Shown here in pieces: positions 17,708 to 25,734 of a DNA stretch of 64,000 bases. Position 1 is the stretch's first letter, and every line of letters starts with the position of its first letter. The stretch covers positions 62,001 to 126,000 of the forward strand of contig JAJEDN010000021.1 of assembly GCA_022821495.1 (NCBI GenBank), in the 5' to 3' direction. The position numbers and the translations under genes are program-made. The notes beneath the pieces were generated by a model that worked only from the letters and a program-made list of their open reading frames with translations, had not been told where the DNA came from and did not search any database. The DNA comes from Candidatus Poribacteria bacterium. Its GTDB lineage: Bacteria; Poribacteria; WGA-4E; WGA-3G.

Positions 17708-17939
17708 ATTTTTAAGTTTCCTTGCGGGTCGATTAGGCGGTTTTTATGTTTCTGAGTGCTATTGCGTACATACCGCCTTCCATTCCATTACAGGCTACGT
17801 TTTTGATGCTATTTTTCAGTTGTCGTAAGTTTCCTTGCGGTTTTTTATATTACCTTGCGGAGGAACGAGGTGGATTTGGATCGTTGCTTGCTTTCCTTAA
17901 ATCCGCTCTCCACTTCGTTACGAGCTACGTTTTTTGGTC
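17708..17939 (-). repeat. Two copies of a dispersed leader repeat ending before the dehydrogenase start
   Basis: Read on the minus strand, each unit has a GTAGCxxGTAA...GGAATGGAAGGCGG-like head and ends with CCGCAAGGAAACTTA. The nearer copy ends directly at the ATG at 17707. The same head and tail occur before the genes at 27508 and 48000. The whole 232-nt gap is made of these units. Confidence 0.65.
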
Positions 17940-18791
17940 TCATCTGAAAGTAAAACGTGGAATTCCGTCAACGATCCGATAGGTCTGTTCGCACGTTTTG
18001 CAGTGGAGACTGTGTTCTTCCCATGTAATCTCACCTTTACACTGCGGGCAGACGAGAATTTCTTGCAATGTTTTCGTCTGCCGACTTTTACCTTTTGTCA
18101 CTGTTGACAGCAAGTTTTGGCTTGCAAGCTGCGCCAAAAGCGATTTTACGCGGGAAACAATACCGCGCGGCACCGCGCTTTTCAAAAGCAGTAGCCACTC
18201 GTTTTGAACATTACTATCTGATGCTACAAGCTTGTCGAGCGTATCGGGGCATCCTAAATCCAGTGCTGACTCATGTTCGAGCAGTATTTTATACGCTATT
18301 TTATCTTCCCATTCGTATTGGACCAAAAAGAGATGATGATGTGTGATATGGAACCGCTTCCAATGTTTATCTGTTACCGCCAATCTGTGGAAAAGTTGCC
18401 CAAATTGGGAGTTTTTTTCATTTTTTCGTAGCATCAAACAGCCATTGACCAAGTTGACGACCCAATTATGATAGTGCCATCCGTAGATACGCTCACCTAT
18501 TTCAGAGGGGGTTTCAATGTAGCCACGGCATGCGACGCGCTCTAATTCAGCGATGAATTGTGCGGGGTCTTTGACGTGTTCCAACACATGTGAGCAGATA
18601 ACGTAGTCAAACGCCCGGTCTGCGAACGGCAGAAATTCTCCATCCGCTTCCACCATCGGACGGTCGGTAACGATTGCACCGCCGCGCTGTTCGTCATCGC
18701 CTATGAATTTATCGCACAAGACATCCGCGCGTGCTTTTGGATTGTGGCCGCTCCCTATCTCTAAAACAAAGTCGTTCGGACGAATATTCAT
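17940..18791 (-). CDS. SAM-dependent methyltransferase with C-terminal Trm112-like zinc ribbon
   Basis: A 283-residue protein. The N-terminal class I methyltransferase has motif I FVLEIGSGHNP and motif IV YVICSHVLEHV. Residues 245-283 form a Trm112/zinc-ribbon domain with two CxxC pairs (CPQC and CKTC). This domain order is typical of methyltransferases in surface-polysaccharide or lipid pathways. Its start overlaps the stop of the next methyltransferase by 4 nt (ATGA), so the two are translationally coupled and probably modify the same product. Confidence 0.8.
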   Translation of the reverse strand: MNIRPNDFVLEIGSGHNPKARADVLCDKFIGDDEQRGGAIVTDRPMVEADGEFLPFADRAFDYVICSHVLEHVKDPAQFIAELERVACRGYIETPSEIGERIYGWHYHNWVVNLVNGCLMLRKNEKNSQFGQLFHRLAVTDKHWKRFHITHHHLFLVQYEWEDKIAYKILLEHESALDLGCPDTLDKLVASDSNVQNEWLLLLKSAVPRGIVSRVKSLLAQLASQNLLSTVTKGKSRQTKTLQEILVCPQCKGEITWEEHSLHCKTCEQTYRIVDGIPRFTFR

Positions 18792-19618
18792 TTTTCCACA
18801 ACCATGGTGATATAAGGACTCAGATACGGGAACGCGCCTGCGATAATTCTGCCTTTTATGCCAAATCCGACAGCCTTTTTGATTATCGTAAATCCATGCG
18901 ATCGGAAGAATTGGGCAAGATCAATCGGACTGGCGTAGTATGCACTGTCTGAATCACCACCGATAGCATCTGCTTGTAAATCGGGTTCTCGGTAAATGAA
19001 ATCCGGTGATTTGGTAGAGAACCGTTTCTGGACGTAAAGTTTACAGTTTCGTGCCAACTGCTGCAGGGCTTGCTGTTTCGTCTCACCCCAGACGGGTCTA
19101 CCGGGTTTGCCTGACATTAGACTGAGCCAATCGAGGAGTGGGATTAGGGGCGAACAGAGATTCGGTCCAGAGATGACAATGCGCCCGCCTTTACATACAA
19201 CCCGCATCATTTCAGTCAACGCCGTTTGCACGTCAGGTAGGTGTTCGACGAGTTCGTTTGAACAGATAACATCGAAGGACTCGTTTTCAAACGGGAGTTC
19301 CATCACGTCACAGACTTGGTATTGAAGCCTCGGATTTTCCCATGCGCGGGCATCTTCAAGAAAGAGCGGCGAAATATCCGTACCCACGACATCGAAATCC
19401 GCTTGATTGAGCAGCTTCGCGGAGATACCGTTGCCGCATCCGAGGTCGAGTATCTTGGCACGCGGCGGCGCGTTACGGATGACCAATTCTACGTAGTGTC
19501 GGAGGTAGACTTCGTCGTGTGCAGCCAAGAGGTCTTTATAAGTTTCCGATGTTTCATAGAATTCGCGCATCCGCTGACGGATTGGTGATGATGTTTCGGG
19601 CATCGGTGTTTCGATCAT
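18788..19618 (-). CDS. Class I SAM-dependent methyltransferase
   Basis: A 276-residue methyltransferase with motif I ILDLGCGNGISAKLL, an acidic residue ending strand 2 (VVGTDIS), and CSNELVEHLPD. The C-terminal third is less conserved and partly hydrophobic. It is upstream of, and overlaps, the zinc-ribbon methyltransferase. Substrate unknown. Confidence 0.85.
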   Translation of the reverse strand: MIETPMPETSSPIRQRMREFYETSETYKDLLAAHDEVYLRHYVELVIRNAPPRAKILDLGCGNGISAKLLNQADFDVVGTDISPLFLEDARAWENPRLQYQVCDVMELPFENESFDVICSNELVEHLPDVQTALTEMMRVVCKGGRIVISGPNLCSPLIPLLDWLSLMSGKPGRPVWGETKQQALQQLARNCKLYVQKRFSTKSPDFIYREPDLQADAIGGDSDSAYYASPIDLAQFFRSHGFTIIKKAVGFGIKGRIIAGAFPYLSPYITMVVEK

Positions 19619-19640
19619 TTTTATCCAACTACGGTAGATT

Positions 19641-19729
19641 TTAGAATTACTTGGACACTCTTAATGCTAAGTCAACCCCCTAAATCCCCCTTATCAGGGG
19701 GACTTTAAGAAGCAGTGCGTAAGTCTTAA
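19641..19729 (-). mobile_element. MITE copy A (degenerate)
   Basis: The right end TGCGTAAGTCTTAA matches the terminal repeat of the other copies with one change; the left end is decayed. The core CCCCCTAAATCCCCC with TTATCAGGGGG, able to fold into a hairpin, is shared with copy C. It fills the gap between the cupin and methyltransferase genes. Confidence 0.6.
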
Positions 19730-19734
19730 CTCAG

Positions 19735-20148
19735 TTATGAGCGGAGCGTATTCCAAGGCGCCTCGTCATAAACATCAATAAGTTGGTATCCCTCTGCGCC
19801 TTTAGCAGGGCTCAAGGTGACAAACAACTTTGCGGGCTGCTCAGAGACATTAAAAGAGGCGTGAACCATATCTGCGGGGATGAAAACAGAGTCGCCAGCG
19901 TTTAGCGTCTGTTTTTTATCCTCGAGCCATTGTTCAACACTGCCTTCTATAATGTAGATAACCTCTTCTTGGTCGGGATGTTTGTGAAAGTCGTGCCCAT
20001 AACCGGGCGAGAGGCTAACTTCCATAGCGACGATGTCTTTCCCACCTGTGCTTTCTGGGCGGCTAAGCCAACCGATTGTTCCCCAGTCGAGTTCGTCTCG
20101 TTCTACGTCTGCGGACGCAATAAATTTTCCATTCATAACGTTGTCCAT
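19735..20148 (-). CDS. Cupin-domain protein
   Basis: A 137-residue single-domain cupin. Motif 1 is GHDFHKHPDQEEVIYIIEG (two His and a Glu as metal ligands) and motif 2 is AGDSVFIPADMVHASFN. Such small cupins may be dioxygenases, isomerases or sugar-binding proteins. The sequence has no signal peptide. It follows LamG genes after a 27-bp palindrome. Function is not assigned beyond the fold. Confidence 0.85.
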   Translation of the reverse strand: MDNVMNGKFIASADVERDELDWGTIGWLSRPESTGGKDIVAMEVSLSPGYGHDFHKHPDQEEVIYIIEGSVEQWLEDKKQTLNAGDSVFIPADMVHASFNVSEQPAKLFVTLSPAKGAEGYQLIDVYDEAPWNTLRS

Positions 20149-20162
20149 TTTCCTTTCAGGGT

Positions 20163-20189
20163 GTAGGCACGCTTTGAAAGCGTGCCTAC
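20163..20189. repeat. Perfect 13-bp palindrome of the GTAGG/CCTAC family
   Basis: GTAGGCACGCTTT, one G, then AAAGCGTGCCTAC. It has no T-run on either side, so it is not a classic terminator. It lies between the LamG and cupin genes. Confidence 0.75.
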
Positions 20190-20206
20190 GTAAGTTACTC
20201 GTTTTT

Positions 20207-20968
20207 TTATCTGTTGGACTTTAGCGTTGCCCACGTTGTGGACAACTTTCCAAGCGGTTCGACAGGTGTTGTCGCTGAATTCATTTCTGCTTGAATTTCT
20301 TCTTCATTGAGGGCACGATTCCAGATACGGACTTCATCAAGGAGTCCAAGGAATTCGCGGTTGCTTTCAGGTGTTTTACCCACAAAGACCGAAGACGTAT
20401 CGGCGGCACCCGGCAAGGCATTTTTATCACCGAACTCGCCCACGTTTTCGCCGTTCAACCAATAGCGGTGTGTACCATCTTCTACGTGTGCTGCGACATG
20501 CTGCCACTCGTTGAGTGCAATTTTCCCGGTGCAAACGCTACCGCTACCACCAGCACTCAGGTGCAAACACTCACTCGGGGATTCCGTGTAGAAGCTGTAA
20601 GAACGTGGACTGTTGCCTTTTGAGAGAATCCCTTGCCATCGCTGTTCGTTGGGCCCCATGTGTCTCTCCGCATTAATCCAGGCCATTACTGTGACATTCG
20701 TCTCAACAGTAAGAATATCGGCGTGCGGTACTTCAACCCAGTCGCTCTCACCGTTGAGTTTAAGCGCGTTGCCGAATTTCCCCGAGGCTAATTCCGGCGC
20801 GCCAGCGATGGTACCATCGTTTCCGTATTGCGAGTGATCAGTAACTGTATCGCCATTGAGTTCATCAAAAGAGAAGTAGAGGATGAGTGAATCATCGGCT
20901 GGATCTGCGGCGTGCGCGAAAGGTGCCGCGATCATGATAATTGTCAATATAGAAAGGAAAATTTTCAT
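20207..20968 (-). CDS. Secreted LamG-domain protein with C-terminal TWxxLK tail
   Basis: A 253-residue exported protein. The start at 20968 gives a signal peptide (MKIFLSILTIIMIAAPFAHA) and has AAAGGAG 5 nt upstream; upstream in-frame codons are not needed. The mature part is one concanavalin-like LamG jelly roll (YFSFDE...DHSQYGNDG, DEVRIWNRAL). It ends KLSTTWATLKSNR, a version of the tail shared by six proteins of this window. It is about two-thirds identical to the next gene, a tandem duplicate. Glycan binding or adhesion is a likely role. Confidence 0.85.
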   Translation of the reverse strand: MKIFLSILTIIMIAAPFAHAADPADDSLILYFSFDELNGDTVTDHSQYGNDGTIAGAPELASGKFGNALKLNGESDWVEVPHADILTVETNVTVMAWINAERHMGPNEQRWQGILSKGNSPRSYSFYTESPSECLHLSAGGSGSVCTGKIALNEWQHVAAHVEDGTHRYWLNGENVGEFGDKNALPGAADTSSVFVGKTPESNREFLGLLDEVRIWNRALNEEEIQAEMNSATTPVEPLGKLSTTWATLKSNR

Positions 20969-21052
20969 CTTTGCTCCTTTTTTATCTAAATAGACGGATG
21001 CGCGCTTAAGATTTCGGACATAGAAATCTAAAACGCGCACGTAGACGATTTT

Positions 21053-21829
21053 TTACCGTTTTGATGTTTTCAGTTGTCCCCAAGTTGTCGCGAGTTTCTG
21101 TTTCGGGTCCACAGGGAAAAGTTCAAAATGCCCTTTTTCCATCTGTTCGATAACCTCTTCCTCGCTCAAAGCGCGGTTCCAAATGCGGACTTCGTCAATA
21201 AGTCCGAGGAACTCTCGACTGCCTTCATGTGTTTTTCCAACGAAGAGCTCAGCGGTGTCTGCTTTACCCGGAGGCGCGTTTTTGCCACCGAATTCGCCAG
21301 CCAATTCGCCGTTTACCCAATATCGGTGGGTTGTACCATCGTCAACCTGTGCAACAACGTGTTGCCATTCGTCTAACTTGACCTTTTTGTTGCAAACACT
21401 ACCGCTACCGTTAACACTGAGGTGTAAACATTCACTCGGGGATTCGGTGTAGAAACTATAGGAGCGCGGGTTATTGCTTTTCGCAACGATCCCTTGCCAT
21501 CGCTGTCCACCGGGTCCCTGATGGCGTTCGGTATTAATCCAAGCCATGACAGTGACGCTTTCATCAACAGTGAGGGAGTCATCATGTGGTACGACGACCC
21601 AGTCGCTTTCGCCGTTGAGTTCCAGAGCCTTGCCGAATTTACCGTCAGCGAGTTTAGCGTCCCCGACCAACTCACCATCGTTCCCATATTGTGAATGGTC
21701 AATGGCGTTTTTACCGTCGAGTTCATCAAAAGAGAAGTAGAGGATCATCGAATCCTCTGGTTCGTTTGCGCCATAGGCAAAAGATGCTGCAAACGTGATA
21801 AGGGTTAATATTATAAATAGGTTCCTCAT
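21053..21829 (-). CDS. Secreted LamG-domain protein with C-terminal TWGxLK tail
   Basis: A 258-residue tandem paralogue of the neighbouring LamG gene. The start at 21829 is chosen because GGAGGTAAAA ends on it; the ATG 12 nt upstream overlaps the ribosome-binding site. A signal peptide (residues 1-19) is followed by the LamG fold, with ESDWVVVPHDDSLTV and DEVRIWNRALSEEE. The C-terminus ends KLATTWGQLKTSKR. The pair lies downstream of an ASPIC/UnbV gene in the same direction, suggesting a shared surface role. Confidence 0.85.
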   Translation of the reverse strand: MRNLFIILTLITFAASFAYGANEPEDSMILYFSFDELDGKNAIDHSQYGNDGELVGDAKLADGKFGKALELNGESDWVVVPHDDSLTVDESVTVMAWINTERHQGPGGQRWQGIVAKSNNPRSYSFYTESPSECLHLSVNGSGSVCNKKVKLDEWQHVVAQVDDGTTHRYWVNGELAGEFGGKNAPPGKADTAELFVGKTHEGSREFLGLIDEVRIWNRALSEEEVIEQMEKGHFELFPVDPKQKLATTWGQLKTSKR

Positions 21830-21869
21830 TTTTACCTCCATGTCGCATAGGCTGTTAGCCTGTGCATTA

Positions 21870-23561
21870 TTAATCTATCGGAACAATTTCTTCCCCTTCG
21901 ACTGCAATGAACCTTCGGTTGACAGGGAGGCGTGTCCCTTGATCAGTATGTCCGTTGGGCCACCGAATTTCGAGGCGTTCAATATGTTCCGCTTTGCCAA
22001 CACCAAAATGGGCGCGTAAATCGTGGAAGGAGAGATAACTCCCACCACTATGCACCTCTCTATATTGGACGTGTGTTTCGGTTACGACTTTAATTCTCGC
22101 ACCGATTCCAGAACGGTTACTCTTTTGTCCGACAACTTGGATTTGTATCCAATTGTTTTGGTTCCCGACTGCGTTTTGGAGCAGGTCTGGACGTTGGTTG
22201 CAATTGGTAACAAGGATATCCAGGTCTCCATCGTTGTCATAATCGCCGATGGCAGCGCCACGACTCACTTTTTTTAGTGCTAAGCCGTCGGTCTCCGACG
22301 TGACATTGGCGAATGTTCCGTCGCCTAAGTTTTTAAATAACAGGTTTTTTTGCGGATAAGTTACGTGTTTCTCAAGACTATTGATGTTATCCATCAGATG
22401 TCCGTTCGCGACAAAGATGTCTTGATAGCCATCGTTGTCATAATCAAAGAATCGAATGCCCCATCCTAAATAACCGTGTGTTACCTCGGCGATGCCTGAG
22501 GTGATGGTATTGTCCGTGAAGAAGGCGTTATCGTGATTGCGATAAACGGTATTGGTTTCTGTTTGGTAATTGCTGACGGTGAGGTCAAGTTTACCGTCGT
22601 TGTCATAGTCACCGAAATCAGTCCCCATACCGGCTTCTTCTTTCCCCATATCATTATAGCATACACCTGAGATTAATGCAACCTCTAAAAAATTACCAGC
22701 ACCGGTGTTTTGGAATAGGAAATTCGGGTCTTGGTCGTTGGCGACGTAGAGGTCGATATTTCCGTCAGCATCATAGTCGCCAAAGGTTACGCCTAACCCA
22801 TGTTGAGGGATGAGGTCTGCAGGACGGTATAAAGTTGATACATCGGTGAATGTGCCATCCCCGTTATTCTTGTAAAAAGTGTCATGAACCGCGGGATATG
22901 CGTGCGGACCGCAATAGACATGAACGCCTCGTTCTTCACAACGTTTGTCGTTCTGTGGTGTATATTCGGCGTAGTTCGCTATGTATAGGTCTAAGTATCC
23001 GTCATTATCGACATCGGCAAAAGCACAACTTGTGCCCCAATTTGGATTGCCGACTTGGGCATGTGTTGTTATGTCTGTGAAGGTCCCATCGCCGTTGTTT
23101 TGATAGAGTTGGTCTGTCCCAAAGTTAGTGACATAGAGATCCAAATCGCCGTCATTGTCATAATCGCCGACGGTGGCACCGGTGCCGTAAATCGTGCTGC
23201 CGACACCTGCTTCTTCGGTAACATCGGTAAAGGTATTGTTTCCGTTATTTCGATAGAGAACGTTGTGGGGTTGTTTATCTTCGGCGTTGCCTGTCTGAAT
23301 CGCACCGTTGACGAGATAGATGTCGAGATCGCCGTCGCCGTCATAATCGAAAAATCCGCCACCGGATCCGAGGAATTCATTGAAGAGTCTTGAGCCGCTT
23401 CTACCGTCGGTATGTTCAAAGGTTAATCCTGCGGATTCTGTAACATCAACGAAAATTTGATCTGCTGATGTGGTTGGGTGGTATAGGAGACTTATAAATG
23501 TCGCTATAAGTGCGAATCCGAGAATATGATAGCAAATATGATTTCGGGCATTTTTGGGCAT
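21870..23561 (-). CDS. FG-GAP/VCBS repeat protein with ASPIC/UnbV domain
   Basis: A 563-residue exported protein with an N-terminal signal or anchor helix (residues 14-32). It has many calcium-binding blade motifs of the DYDxDGDLD type from residue 70 to 430, a beta-propeller, and a C-terminal ASPIC/UnbV domain (GIGARIKVVT, then a Gly/Ser-rich segment HSGGSYLSFHD and FGVGKAEHIERLEIRWPNG). The family (CRTAC1-like) is extracellular, with no known reaction. It is followed directly by a TPR gene, the usual partner arrangement. Confidence 0.9.
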   Translation of the reverse strand: MPKNARNHICYHILGFALIATFISLLYHPTTSADQIFVDVTESAGLTFEHTDGRSGSRLFNEFLGSGGGFFDYDGDGDLDIYLVNGAIQTGNAEDKQPHNVLYRNNGNNTFTDVTEEAGVGSTIYGTGATVGDYDNDGDLDLYVTNFGTDQLYQNNGDGTFTDITTHAQVGNPNWGTSCAFADVDNDGYLDLYIANYAEYTPQNDKRCEERGVHVYCGPHAYPAVHDTFYKNNGDGTFTDVSTLYRPADLIPQHGLGVTFGDYDADGNIDLYVANDQDPNFLFQNTGAGNFLEVALISGVCYNDMGKEEAGMGTDFGDYDNDGKLDLTVSNYQTETNTVYRNHDNAFFTDNTITSGIAEVTHGYLGWGIRFFDYDNDGYQDIFVANGHLMDNINSLEKHVTYPQKNLLFKNLGDGTFANVTSETDGLALKKVSRGAAIGDYDNDGDLDILVTNCNQRPDLLQNAVGNQNNWIQIQVVGQKSNRSGIGARIKVVTETHVQYREVHSGGSYLSFHDLRAHFGVGKAEHIERLEIRWPNGHTDQGTRLPVNRRFIAVEGEEIVPID

Positions 23562-23567
23562 ATAGAT

Positions 23568-24833
23568 TTATCGCTGTGTTTGCGACCTCTTCAGACGTTC
23601 GAGATCGTGTAAAGCCTTCCGAGCGTCAGCATCGTCAGGTTCGATTTTTGTGATATGTTGATAGACATCAATCGCCTTTTGAATTTGCCCTTGCTGCGTA
23701 TAAATTTCAGCTAACCCGTGATATGCCAAACTGAGTTGTGGCATTTTCTCTATAGCCGTTTGCAGGTGCGATTCTGCCTTGTCAAACGTCTTTGATTTGG
23801 TATAAAGCCACCCCAGTCGGACGTGTGCTTCTACAGCGTCTGGGTTTAACTCGACCACTTTCTGGAAGAATGGGATCGCGTGCTGAGGCATATTAAGGTT
23901 CATGTAAAGCCTCCCCAACTTATCGTATCCGATTATCAGGTTTGGCTGCAACTGAATTAGGATTTGGTAGGTTGCAACGGCTGCAGAAATATGTTTGTGC
24001 TCCAGATGGATTTCTGCCAATTTTAACCGGAGGGTTGTGTTCATCGGTGCTTCTGCCAAAGCACCTTCAATGGCGTAGGTTCGGTCATAGTAGGTTTTCA
24101 TCTGGTGGAATCGTTTGAGTTGTTCCGTTGCTGCCTGTGTATTGCCGAGAAGTCGGTACGCCTTGGCGAGATTGTAGTAGGCACTTTGGACGTAAGGCTT
24201 TTTCTCGATCGCGGTCTGATAGTGGGTCACTGCTTGCTGGGGGTTGTTTCGCATGAGGGCAATCAAACCGAACCATTCATAAACCTCTGGGAAATCGGGG
24301 TTGCGTGCAAGGGTACGCTTGAATGCGGCGAGTGCTGCGTCGAATTTTGCCTGATGTGTGTAGATATAACCGAGCCGGTAATGCGTATCTGCATCTGATG
24401 GACGGCTCTGAACGGCTGCTTTGGCGTGCTGTTCTGCGGTGTCCAATTTGCTCTGCTTACAATAAATTTCGGATAACGCGAGGTGTGTTAACCCGTAAAG
24501 CCTTTCCGGTATCTCGGCATTTTCTGAACCAGCGACGCTAAGGATTTTGTTAAAAGTCTGAATCGCTAATTCCAATTCGTCTTGCAATTTATAGACGTTC
24601 GCGAGTTGGAAAAGGGTGTCTAAATTTGTCGGGTGTTCGGATAAAATTGACTTAAAGGTATCGACTGCCTGTGGATAGCGCCGCAATTTGACGTATGCTA
24701 CGCCTTCTTGGAACGCCGGAGTGTTTTCAGCGCTGTTCACAGACGGGATAATAAGTAGTAAGAACGCCGTGAGGATTAAAACCCTACAGACGCGTTTTGC
24801 AAACATCTGGTGGCGTTGATAACCTGCGTCCAT
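23568..24833 (-). CDS. Secreted or membrane-anchored TPR protein
   Basis: A 421-residue protein with an N-terminal hydrophobic helix (residues 14-33) and about ten tetratricopeptide repeats (for example LAEIYTQQGQIQKAIDVYQHI). It lies 6 nt upstream of the ASPIC/UnbV gene and 10 nt after the AhpD-like gene, so it belongs to one transcription unit. TPR arrays mediate protein contacts; the partner is likely the secreted ASPIC protein. Start could be 24833 or the ATG 27 nt later. Confidence 0.88.
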   Translation of the reverse strand: MDAGYQRHQMFAKRVCRVLILTAFLLLIIPSVNSAENTPAFQEGVAYVKLRRYPQAVDTFKSILSEHPTNLDTLFQLANVYKLQDELELAIQTFNKILSVAGSENAEIPERLYGLTHLALSEIYCKQSKLDTAEQHAKAAVQSRPSDADTHYRLGYIYTHQAKFDAALAAFKRTLARNPDFPEVYEWFGLIALMRNNPQQAVTHYQTAIEKKPYVQSAYYNLAKAYRLLGNTQAATEQLKRFHQMKTYYDRTYAIEGALAEAPMNTTLRLKLAEIHLEHKHISAAVATYQILIQLQPNLIIGYDKLGRLYMNLNMPQHAIPFFQKVVELNPDAVEAHVRLGWLYTKSKTFDKAESHLQTAIEKMPQLSLAYHGLAEIYTQQGQIQKAIDVYQHITKIEPDDADARKALHDLERLKRSQTQR

Positions 24834-24843
24834 GCTGATTTCC

Positions 24844-25173
24844 TCAATCAGACTGCGATTGTTTGTCCACCACGTCCTGAATCCAGGACAACGCTGCCAT
24901 ACTTGACGACCAACCGATGGAGGTCACCGCGAGCAGTGCGACTTGTTGCAATTCCTCACGTGTGATCCCTTCTCGGAGTGCCCGCCGGGTATGCGAATGG
25001 ACTGCGCCTTCAGACTTCGCACCGATCGCCAATGCGAGCTTGGTGAGTCTCACAGTTTTGGGTTCGAGGGGACCGGCGGTGCCACAGGCTTCACCCAACG
25101 CCTGATATGCTTTCCAGACTTCAGGGTATTCGTCAATCACATCTTGAAGAAAATCGGGTAATTTATCGTTCAT
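24844..25173 (-). CDS. Carboxymuconolactone decarboxylase / AhpD-like protein
   Basis: A 109-residue helical protein matching the CMD family: KTVRLTKLALAIGA and HSHTRRALREGITREE. The peroxidase-type CxxC pair is absent (GAKSEGAVHSH at that position), so it is not expected to act as an AhpD disulfide reductase. The ATG at 25173 fits the family start better than an upstream codon. Reaction unknown. Confidence 0.8.
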   Translation of the reverse strand: MNDKLPDFLQDVIDEYPEVWKAYQALGEACGTAGPLEPKTVRLTKLALAIGAKSEGAVHSHTRRALREGITREELQQVALLAVTSIGWSSSMAALSWIQDVVDKQSQSD

Positions 25174-25286
25174 TGTTAGTTGTCGGTTTGCCTTGCAGTG
25201 AGAGTTGTCAGTTAAAAGTATAGGTGTCACGAAGGGCGTTTGCTCCTACGCGCAGATGAAAACGCAGCGGAGAATCCGGTGCTTCC

Positions 25287-25493
25287 CTATCCGGTTTTCT
25301 CTTTTGGCGGTGATTCTGCTTCTTGTTGTGCTGTCGTTTCGGTTTCATCCGTTTGTTCTTCATTGAGTCCGGCTTTGAAGTTCGTAATACTTCTGCCGAG
25401 ACCGCGCGCCAATTCAGGGAGACGCCTTCCACCAAATATAAGTAACACGATAACCAATAGAATCGCTAATTCCACGGGACCAAGGCCTAGCAT
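25287..25493 (-). CDS. tatA: Sec-independent translocase subunit TatA
   Basis: A 68-residue TatA/E: a short N-terminal membrane helix ([16 protein letters not shown]), the FGG hinge, an amphipathic helix ([21 protein letters not shown]) and a charged tail. It forms the pore of the twin-arginine export system. The ATG at 25493 follows GGAGG by 7 nt; an upstream in-frame ATG would add a tail before the helix. No tatC in the window. Confidence 0.93.
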   Translation of the reverse strand: MLGLGPVELAILLVIVLLIFGGRRLPELARGLGRSITNFKAGLNEEQTDETETTAQQEAESPPKEKTG

Positions 25494-25559
25494 ATCTATG
25501 CCTCCATGTCTTAACATAATTTGTGCACTCAGGAAGGTGCACGATGGATATTGGTGTAT

Positions 25560-25589
25560 ATATTATCATATTGGCAAAAATATGTCCAA
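25560..25589 (-). promoter_or_regulatory. Possible promoter for tatA
   Basis: Minus-strand TTGGAC, 18 nt, TAATAT, about 70 nt before the tatA start and divergent from the serA promoter. Confidence 0.4.
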
Positions 25590-25636
25590 TGGTATTTGGC
25601 GGTCGGCATAATGCCTTTGGCGAGAAACAAAATGTT

Positions 25637-25665
25637 GTTGACAGGCAGCTTTGGACATGTTATAA
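25637..25665 (+). promoter_or_regulatory. Consensus sigma-70 promoter for serA
   Basis: TTGACA, 17 nt, TATAAT, a perfect match, with transcription expected about 60 nt before the start of serA. Confidence 0.8.
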
Positions 25666-25734
25666 TTTAAAGGTGCTTAGCAGATGGCGCTAAAGAAGAT
25701 CGTTTGGGACGATAACGGCGGAGGGTTTTGGATT

